Source: Methylonatrum sp040877625 (GTDB lineage Bacteria; Pseudomonadota; Gammaproteobacteria; Nitrococcales; Aquisalimonadaceae). From it: 64,000 nt of DNA. Each line of letters starts with the position of its first letter. Position 1 is the first letter of the stretch. Location: assembly GCA_040877625.1 (NCBI GenBank), contig JBBDNK010000041.1, positions 481,592 to 545,591 of the forward strand, in the 5' to 3' direction. The notes beneath the pieces are model-generated. The model searched no databases. It had not been told where the DNA came from and worked only from the letters and a program-made list of their open reading frames with translations. Position numbers and translations under genes: made by a program. Of the stretch, positions 58,856-64,000 are shown piece by piece.

Positions 58856-59326
58856 ATGCGCCAAGGCGTTCTGGATCTTGCTTTTGGGCTGATGATGCTG
58901 ATCGTCGGCTCATTACTTTTTTACGAAAGTTTCGATGCCGGTTCTTCCCGATTGCTGGCTGGCCATCAGTTCCCGCCGATGTTCTATCCGAGAATTCTGC
59001 TGGCCATCTGGATGCTCCTGTCGCTCACGCTGATCGGCCGGGGAGCGTTGTTGCTCAAGGTGGACATCAAGGCGGACCGGATCAATCTGGTACGTGTTGG
59101 TATCTGCATGGTTTTGTGCGGCATCTATGTTGCGTGGCTGGTGCCGGCTGTCGGCTTTCTGATTGCCAGCATTCCGTTTGCATTTGTACTGACGATATTC
59201 CTCGGCGCACGCCACAAGTTCTGGGTTCCCGCTATTTCAATCGGCTTCCCAGTGATTGCGTGGTATGTCTTTCAATCGATTCTGCGGATTCCGCTCCCCC
59301 GTTCTCCCTGGTTTCTTAATTTCTGA
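58856..59326 (+). CDS. tctB: TctB-family small membrane subunit
   Basis: A 156-aa protein with four predicted membrane helices (starting LDLAFGLMMLIVGSLLFYES; then FPPMFYPRILLAIWMLLSL; then VGICMVLCGIYVAWLVPAVG and FVLTIFLGARH). The length and helix pattern are typical of TctB, the small subunit of the TctABC sodium-coupled carrier. It lies between tctC and tctA with gaps of 93 and 68 bp. Confidence 0.9.
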   Translation: MRQGVLDLAFGLMMLIVGSLLFYESFDAGSSRLLAGHQFPPMFYPRILLAIWMLLSLTLIGRGALLLKVDIKADRINLVRVGICMVLCGIYVAWLVPAVGFLIASIPFAFVLTIFLGARHKFWVPAISIGFPVIAWYVFQSILRIPLPRSPWFLNF

Positions 59327-59394
59327 TCGGGAAGGCCGCGACGTCAGGGGGGAATGTTGGTCCAGATATCACATTCGTTAAAGAGGCATGAGGT

Positions 59395-60906
59395 ATGGAA
59401 TATGTGATACCGGCTCTCCAGGCGCTGCTGACGCCGGCAGCGATTCTGGCGATGATTGTGGGGACGGCAGTCGGAATCGTACTTGGCGCCCTGCCCGGTA
59501 TCGGCTCGGTCGTGGCGATCACCATGGTCCTGCCCTTCACCTACACAATGGGTCAGGTCCCGGCCGTTGCCATGGTCCTTGCCGTTTATTGCGCTTCCGT
59601 TTATGGCGGATCGATATCGGCCATCCTCATCAACACGCCTGGTACGCCGCAATCGGCCGCGACGACGCTCGACGGCTATCCCATGGTGCTCCGGGGTGAA
59701 GGCGACTACGCGATCGGCTGGGCGACCGTCTCATCAGTGATCGGCGGTCTGTTCTCGATCGTTGTGCTGGTTCTTGCGGCACCACAGCTTGCCGCCGTCG
59801 CGCTCAGATTTGGCGCGGTGGAAACGTTTGCGCTGATTTGCCTGGCGCTCACCTGTATTGCATGGGTGTCTCGCGGCAGTATGATCAAGGGCTTGTTCGC
59901 CGGTGTGTTCGGCCTGTTTCTGGCCACGGTCGGCATCGATTCGATGACTGGCCAGACACGCTTCGATTTTGACATCTTCGCACTGACCGGCGGTATCGAG
60001 CTGATCCCGGTGCTGGTCGGCATATTCGCACTGTCGGAAGTCTTCATGCGCGCTTCCGGGTTCGGGACCGACGCCGAGACGTTGACGACCCGGGTCGGTT
60101 TCAAGGTAGCGCCGTTTTCGGAATGGAAGAAGCGTTACAAGACGCTGCTGAAAAGCTGTGTGATCGGCTCTCTGGTTGGCGTACTGCCCGGAACGGGCGC
60201 GGCAACGGCATCGTTTATCGCTTATTCGGAAGCAAAGCGCAGCGGCCGCTATCGAGACAAGCTGGGCACCGGCGAGCCCGAGGGCATCATCGCGTCGGAG
60301 AGCTCCAATAACGCTGTCACCGGCGGCGCGCTGGTGCCGACCCTTGCACTTGGCATACCGGGTGATGCGGTAACCGCTGTCGTGATGTCCACACTCATTA
60401 TTCAGGGAATCCAGCCCGGCGTCAGGTTGTTCGTCGATAACCCGGGCATCGTCTATGCGGCATTCATGTCGCTGGTATTCATCAACCTGATCATGCTCGC
60501 CATGGCGGCCGCGGGCGCGCCGCTATTCATGCGCATTCTAAAGATGCCACAGTCCTTCCTGCTGACCATGATCGTGATTCTGTCGGTACTCGGGGCATAC
60601 GGGGTCCGCGGCAATTCGTTCGACCTGGTGGTTCTGTTCATTGCCGGGCTGGTCGGTTTTGCGATGCGTTATAGTGGGGTGCCGGTGGCCCCTGTCGTTA
60701 TCGGCATGGTGCTTGGCCCTATCCTGGAAGAGTCCCTGCGACAGGGGCTGATCCTCAAGCGAGGCAGTTTCCTTGCGTTCTACACCGGCCATCCAATTGC
60801 CCTGGCGCTTTTGATAGTCACGATATTTATCCTGGTAGTGCCTATCGTGCAGACTATCAAGGACTTTCGCCGAAAGGGCCTGGAGGCGGTCGTTGACAAC
60901 AATTAG
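59395..60906 (+). CDS. tctA: TctA-family large membrane subunit
   Basis: A 503-aa protein with about 12 hydrophobic helices. GTAVGIVLGALPGIGSVVAI and YGGSISAILINTPGTPQSAA near the N-terminus, the repeat VGVLPGTGAATASFIAYSEA in the second half and the NNAVTGGALVPTLALGIPGD motif define TctA. It forms the transport channel for the TctC-bound acid. It is followed by the dehydratase-family gene after 46 bp. Confidence 0.94.
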   Translation: MEYVIPALQALLTPAAILAMIVGTAVGIVLGALPGIGSVVAITMVLPFTYTMGQVPAVAMVLAVYCASVYGGSISAILINTPGTPQSAATTLDGYPMVLRGEGDYAIGWATVSSVIGGLFSIVVLVLAAPQLAAVALRFGAVETFALICLALTCIAWVSRGSMIKGLFAGVFGLFLATVGIDSMTGQTRFDFDIFALTGGIELIPVLVGIFALSEVFMRASGFGTDAETLTTRVGFKVAPFSEWKKRYKTLLKSCVIGSLVGVLPGTGAATASFIAYSEAKRSGRYRDKLGTGEPEGIIASESSNNAVTGGALVPTLALGIPGDAVTAVVMSTLIIQGIQPGVRLFVDNPGIVYAAFMSLVFINLIMLAMAAAGAPLFMRILKMPQSFLLTMIVILSVLGAYGVRGNSFDLVVLFIAGLVGFAMRYSGVPVAPVVIGMVLGPILEESLRQGLILKRGSFLAFYTGHPIALALLIVTIFILVVPIVQTIKDFRRKGLEAVVDNN

Positions 60907-60952
60907 TGCGCTTTGATGTCTACCAGTCAAGGCCACTTTGCCGAGGTGCCAG

Positions 60953-62500
60953 ATGAGCGCGACCATTAAAGAAAATGCCGTTGAACCGGTGATTCGATTG
61001 CACGCCAACGATAACGTGGTGATCGCCCGTTCCGTTGTCGGGCTCAGAATGCGTATCCCGTCGGAGAGCATCGTAAGTCGCAGTCAGGTTCCCGCCGGTA
61101 ACAAGATCGCAACGCGACAGATCGCCAAGGGCGAGCCCATCCGCAAGTACAATGTGGTTATCGGCTTCGCCAATGAAGACATCCCGCCCGGCACCATGGT
61201 GCATAGCCATAACATGCTTTTTCGGGAATATGATCGCGACTATGCCCATGCCAGTGCCTATAAGCCAGTACAGCTTCTGGAGGAAGCGCAGCGCGCGGCA
61301 TTCCAGGGCATCGTCCGCGAGGACGGCCGGGTTGCGACCCGCAATTACGTGGGCATACTTTCGACGGTCAATTGTTCGGCGACTGCGGTGCGCAGAATAG
61401 CCGACTGGTTTACCCCCGAACGGCTAGCGGAATACCCCAACGTGGACGGCGTGGTTGCCTTCAGCCATGGGCTCGGCTGCGGCATGGAAATGAGCGGAGA
61501 GCCCATGGACCTGCTGCGTCGGACCATCGCCGGATATGCCAGGCATCCGAATCTGCACTCGGCACTGATCGTCGGGCTCGGCTGCGAACGCAACCAGATC
61601 AAGGACCTGATGAGCGCGGAGGACATGCACACCGGCGCCCGTCTGCGGACGTTCACGATGCAGGACGAGGGCGGTACCCGCAAGACCATCGAGGCGGGTA
61701 TCGAGGCGGTCCGGGCGATGCTGCCGGAAGCCAATAATGTTCATCGGCAAGCTGTGTCCGCCAGCCATATCACCGTGGGCCTGCAGTGCGGTGGCTCGGA
61801 CGGCTTCTCGTCGATTACCGCCAACCCGGCTCTGGGAGCCGCCGTCGATATCCTGGTACGCCACGGTGGTACCGCCATTCTTTCCGAAACACCGGAAATA
61901 TACGGCGTTGAACATACGCTGACCTGCAGGGCCGCCAGCCGCGAGATCGGCGAGAAACTGGTTGAGCGGATTCGCTGGTGGAAGGATGTCTACGCGGTCG
62001 GCCGCGACGTACAGATCAACGGCAAGGTGAGCCCTGGCAATCAAGCCGGTGGGCTGGCGAATATATTCGAGAAATCACTGGGCTCATCCATGAAAGGCGG
62101 CACGGGGCCGCTGATGGATGTTTACAAGTATGCGGAGCCGGTGAAGACCAGGGGCCTGGTGTTCATGGATACGCCGGGCTACGACCCGGTCTCGGCCACG
62201 GGGCAGATCGCCGGGGGTGCCAATATCATCGCGTTTACCACCGGTCGTGGCTCGATGTTCGGCTCAACACCGGTGCCCTGCCTCAAACTAGCCACCAACT
62301 CCCCGATGTTCCAGCGGCTCGAGGAAGATATGGACATCAACTGCGGCGAGATCCTCGATGGCACGACCACCATGGAAGAAATGGGCCAGCGCATCTTCGA
62401 GCAGTTCCTGCGCACCGCGTCCGGCGAGCCGAGTAAAAGCGAGTTGCTCGGGCTCGGAGACAACGAGTTCATTCCGTGGACCATCGGCATCATGAGTTGA
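60953..62500 (+). CDS. UxaA-family hydro-lyase (altronate/galactarate dehydratase-like)
   Basis: A 515-aa protein with an N-terminal SAF domain (about residues 10-95, IRLHANDNVVIARSVVGLR) and a UxaA-type catalytic part: GRVATRNYVGILSTVNCSA, FSHGLGCGMEM, ALIVGLGCERNQI, VGLQCGGSDGFSSITANPAL, SETPEIYGVEHTL and GNQAGGLANIFEKSLGS. Conserved cysteines in these loops bind iron in family members. The enzymes dehydrate altronate, galactarate or related sugar acids to 2-keto-3-deoxy acids. With the tctCBA genes upstream it probably processes an imported hydroxy acid. GAGGTG before the ATG at 60953 supports the start. Confidence 0.92.
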   Translation: MSATIKENAVEPVIRLHANDNVVIARSVVGLRMRIPSESIVSRSQVPAGNKIATRQIAKGEPIRKYNVVIGFANEDIPPGTMVHSHNMLFREYDRDYAHASAYKPVQLLEEAQRAAFQGIVREDGRVATRNYVGILSTVNCSATAVRRIADWFTPERLAEYPNVDGVVAFSHGLGCGMEMSGEPMDLLRRTIAGYARHPNLHSALIVGLGCERNQIKDLMSAEDMHTGARLRTFTMQDEGGTRKTIEAGIEAVRAMLPEANNVHRQAVSASHITVGLQCGGSDGFSSITANPALGAAVDILVRHGGTAILSETPEIYGVEHTLTCRAASREIGEKLVERIRWWKDVYAVGRDVQINGKVSPGNQAGGLANIFEKSLGSSMKGGTGPLMDVYKYAEPVKTRGLVFMDTPGYDPVSATGQIAGGANIIAFTTGRGSMFGSTPVPCLKLATNSPMFQRLEEDMDINCGEILDGTTTMEEMGQRIFEQFLRTASGEPSKSELLGLGDNEFIPWTIGIMS

Positions 62501-62556
62501 AGCGGAGGCCACGGTTTGCCGCGACTGGAGTAGTGAGAATGCATACGGTAGTATGT

Positions 62557-62575
62557 GTAAATAATTCTCATTCGC
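62557..62575. promoter_or_regulatory. Fur-box-like site before small exported protein gene
   Basis: On the minus strand GCGAATGAGAATTATTTAC matches the Fur consensus at 13 of 19 positions by eye. It lies 45 bp upstream of the start at 62620, a typical distance for iron repression. Overlapping inverted repeats CATAC-GGTA-GTATG (62542-62555) and GAGAAT/ATTCTC surround it. Confidence 0.45.
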
Positions 62576-62619
62576 GATAGTCTTTCCGGCGAACTCAGCG
62601 CCATTCCAAGGAGATACCA

Positions 62620-62994
62620 ATGATCAGATACTCGCTTCCATTCCTGCTCGTAATGGGTTTGAGCTGTGCCGCGTCTACCCTGGCGGATGATCGAATTGAT
62701 CATTTCAAGGGCGAACCGGCTGAAACGCTGGAGCAGGCAGTCGCGAGCTTTTCCGAGTACAACGCAAGACTGGCGACGGTTCTGGACAGCGGGGACCTGA
62801 CGGCGCGTGACCTCGGAAAGATCCACGAATTGACCTACACGCTTGAGAACGCGCTTGGAAAGATCAATGAAGATCTGACCGCCCTGGCGGATACGCTCGA
62901 GGCGCTCCATATCGCATCGGAGACGGCCGAAATTGACGATGCCAAGCGTCACGCCGCCAACTACCTTGAGACGGCGCGTAAGGTCGTGCCGTAA
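62620..62994 (+). CDS. Small exported helical protein (DUF6746-like)
   Basis: A 124-aa protein with signal peptide MIRYSLPFLLVMGLSCAASTLA and cleavage near LAD. The mature part is helical: RIDHFKGEPAETLEQAVASF, then LHIASETAEIDD and KRHAANYLETARKV. The RIDHFKGEPAETLEQA and LTYTLENALGKINEDL segments match a small gammaproteobacterial family (DUF6746). Its function is unknown; it is periplasmic by signal peptide. GGAGAT upstream of ATG 62620, and a Fur-box-like site further upstream, suggest separate expression from the tct/uxaA genes. Confidence 0.82.
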   Translation: MIRYSLPFLLVMGLSCAASTLADDRIDHFKGEPAETLEQAVASFSEYNARLATVLDSGDLTARDLGKIHELTYTLENALGKINEDLTALADTLEALHIASETAEIDDAKRHAANYLETARKVVP

Positions 62995-63209
62995 GGCAAG
63001 GGGTGCGGATGAGGACGACGGTGTCGTGCGGCAACGCGTGCGCTGCCTTTGGGAGATGCTGGAGCCTCCATCAAACCCGGGATGGATAAATGGTCAAGCA
63101 GGGCGTTACTTTTAAAGCCTAAAAGACTAACGCGGGACCGGGTGCCACGGAAAATGAAGTCGCCGGCACTGCCCATTTGAAGGACACCAGATCACAAGGA
63201 GGTTCGAGC

Positions 63210-63635
63210 ATGATCGAGAACGGCGCTGGCGAAGTTCCGGTACGGATTTACTTCGCTGACACGGATGCAGGCGGAGTCTGCTACTACGGCCGTTACCTAG
63301 AGTACATGGAGCGTGGCCGGGCGGAATTGCTGCGCGATCTGGGCGTCGACCAGGTATCGTTCGCCGCCGAAAGCGGCCGGGGCTTCATCGTCCGGAAGCT
63401 CAACGCTTCCTATTTGGCTCCCGCCAGGCTCGACAATGTTCTCACGATTCGTACGCGAGTCCAGAGTGTTCGAAAGATCGGCGTTCACCTTATTCAGGAA
63501 GCAATACTGGATGGAAAGGTGGCATTCAGCGCGGAGGTGGAAATGGTATGCGTGGATGCGGCAACGCTAAGGCCTGCTCAACTTCCGCCTGACCTGTTAG
63601 CGAAGATTCAGCAGTTGAAGCCTGCAGATCCCTGA
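63210..63635 (+). CDS. ybgC: Acyl-CoA thioesterase, YbgC/FadM family
   Basis: A 141-aa hotdog thioesterase. PVRIYFADTDAGGVCYYGRYLEYMERGR contains the D-T-D-A-x-G-x-x-Y signature with the catalytic Asp (split here by position, about residues 10-37); VRKLNASYLAPARLDNVL follows. YbgC hydrolyses short- or medium-chain acyl-CoA and is often the first gene of tol-pal, but here the tolQRAB-pal genes are absent downstream within the window. The ATG at 63210 has AAGGAGG 8 nt upstream. The following 300 bp contain repeats and an insertion sequence, which may have interrupted the cluster. Confidence 0.9.
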   Translation: MIENGAGEVPVRIYFADTDAGGVCYYGRYLEYMERGRAELLRDLGVDQVSFAAESGRGFIVRKLNASYLAPARLDNVLTIRTRVQSVRKIGVHLIQEAILDGKVAFSAEVEMVCVDAATLRPAQLPPDLLAKIQQLKPADP

Positions 63636-63759
63636 TCCACCCCCGATGGTCCTGGGTCACGGTTTGTATGGCGCGCCCGGCAGGATTACTCGGCGCCTGT
63701 GGCGCCTCGCCCTGCGGGCCGCCTTCGCGATGCTCAGGCGTTGTCCCTGCGCTGCGCTG

Positions 63760-63805
63760 CGGGACTCGAACCTGACTTTGTTGATTGTCGCAGGTTCGAA
63801 TCCCG
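63760..63805. repeat. Inverted pair of tRNA T-arm-like sequences
   Basis: CGGGACTCGAACCTG (63760-63774) and CAGGTTCGAATCCCG (63791-63805) are inverted repeats with one mismatch and a 16-nt spacer. Both resemble the T-arm of tRNA genes (GGTTCGAnTCC). Neither half is followed by a CCA or the other arms of a tRNA, so these look like tRNA remnants, such as left by integration or recombination. Confidence 0.6.
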
Positions 63806-63820
63806 GCTTCGTCCGGACAA

Positions 63821-63850
63821 GAGAAAGCCTCCGCGTTGGGAGGCTTTCTC
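63821..63850 (+). terminator. Perfect 12-bp-stem hairpin
   Basis: GAGAAAGCCTCC and GGAGGCTTTCTC pair perfectly around GCGTTG. Placed after ybgC and the T-arm-like repeats, it looks like a transcription terminator, though no U-run follows (AAACG). Confidence 0.7.
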
Positions 63851-63930
63851 AAACGTGCGACCCGACACATAGGTAACGACGGATACCGGAGACATAGGTT
63901 ACACCTTTGGGCATTTGGGGGGAGATCCCG

Positions 63931-64000
63931 ATGCCCTGGAGAGAATGTAATCGTATGGACGAACGTCTCAGGTTTGTCGCAAGGCTCCTCGAGGGGGAGA
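63931..64000 (+). mobile_element. IS481-family transposase, start only (cut by window edge)
   Basis: The last 70 bp encode MPWRECNRMD then ERLRFVARLLEGE, the typical N-terminus of an IS481-type transposase; the helix-turn-helix and DDE core lie beyond the window. Upstream, imperfect repeats ACATAGGTAAC (63869-63879) and ACATAGGTTAC (63891-63901) mark the element end region; the exact left terminus was not determined. It shows that the ybgC region is next to an insertion sequence. Confidence 0.85.

Larger units (their letters stand above)
63636..63930. other. Gene-free stretch with tRNA-like repeats and hairpin before IS481 element
   Basis: About 295 bp after ybgC without a supported gene. 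It contains a T-arm-like inverted repeat (63760-63805), a perfect 12-bp-stem hairpin (63821-63850) and the left part of an IS481-type element. A 76-aa frame on the plus strand (63646-63876) spans these repeats and is considered spurious. Confidence 0.7.

Noticed and set aside
63791..63815. Complete tRNA gene at the T-arm-like sequence
   Set aside because: No acceptor stem, D-arm or anticodon arm could be drawn on either strand, and the T-stem itself has mismatches.
63646..63876. 76-aa plus-strand frame downstream of ybgC
   Set aside because: It spans the tRNA-like repeats and the hairpin; composition is Arg/Ala/Leu-rich and there is no ribosome binding site. The reverse frame at 63526-63870 is rejected for the same reason.
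1..64000. CRISPR arrays, rRNA genes, prophage genes
   Set aside because: No regularly spaced direct repeats, rRNA-like sequence or phage structural genes were noticed.

Overview
The window is GC-rich, tightly packed and has short intergenic gaps. Core genes point to a gammaproteobacterium: a truncated hemY, hemH, a malic enzyme fused to a phosphotransacetylase-like domain, a large NAD-dependent glutamate dehydrogenase and a ybgC-type thioesterase. The mix of TAXI-TRAP transporters, archaic pili and many acyl-CoA enzymes would suit an environmental, possibly halophilic or chromatiales-like lineage, but the genus is an inference I cannot verify.

Region 1 (1-15.0 kb) is housekeeping and central metabolism: hemY (cut by the window edge), qorA, a coupled maeB-hemH pair, an esterase, NAD-GDH, an unrecognised 211-aa gene, an alpha/beta hydrolase, a zinc-type alcohol dehydrogenase and a hotdog thioesterase.

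Region 2 (15.0-27.7 kb) is a cyclic-di-GMP and surface-attachment island. A four-gene archaic (Csu-like, spore-coat-U-domain) chaperone-usher operon reads leftward from a leader carrying a clear c-di-GMP-I (GEMM-I) riboswitch. Divergent from it is a membrane GGDEF-EAL protein, followed by a convergent CheY-like receiver, an HNH-like small protein, a carboxymuconolactone-decarboxylase-family protein and a four-PAS GGDEF-EAL protein. The usher carries three tandem copies of an N-terminal domain. A short repeat (consensus GGGAGACnCTGATyTATTC) recurs three times here, once as a 23-bp-arm hairpin that forms the 3' end of the PAS-GGDEF-EAL gene.

Region 3 (27.7-62.5 kb) is a catabolic island. It holds an IclR regulator, a class III CoA-transferase, a Gln-type thiol dioxygenase (3-mercaptopropionate-dioxygenase-like), two enoyl-CoA hydratases, an AEC carrier, and two complete TAXI-type TRAP transporters. 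It also holds two paralogous sets of ADP-forming acyl-CoA synthetase plus long 3-hydroxyacyl-CoA dehydrogenase. One set includes a glutaryl-CoA-dehydrogenase-like enzyme and a thiolase; the other includes an HpcH/HpaI aldolase. A second IclR gene is translationally coupled to an acyl-CoA dehydrogenase and followed by a DUF35 protein, a thiolase-like protein and an SDR, which looks like an aldolytic side-chain cleavage module. A tctCBA tripartite tricarboxylate transporter and a UxaA-family hydro-lyase close the island. The second TRAP operon and the second iclR gene share a duplicated control region: the same 15-17 bp palindrome, the same sigma70-like promoter and a related leader.

Region 4 (62.5-64 kb) has a small exported DUF6746-like protein behind a Fur-box-like site, a ybgC-type thioesterase, a tRNA T-arm-like inverted repeat, a strong hairpin and the start of an IS481-family transposase running off the end. 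No complete tRNA, rRNA or CRISPR array was seen.
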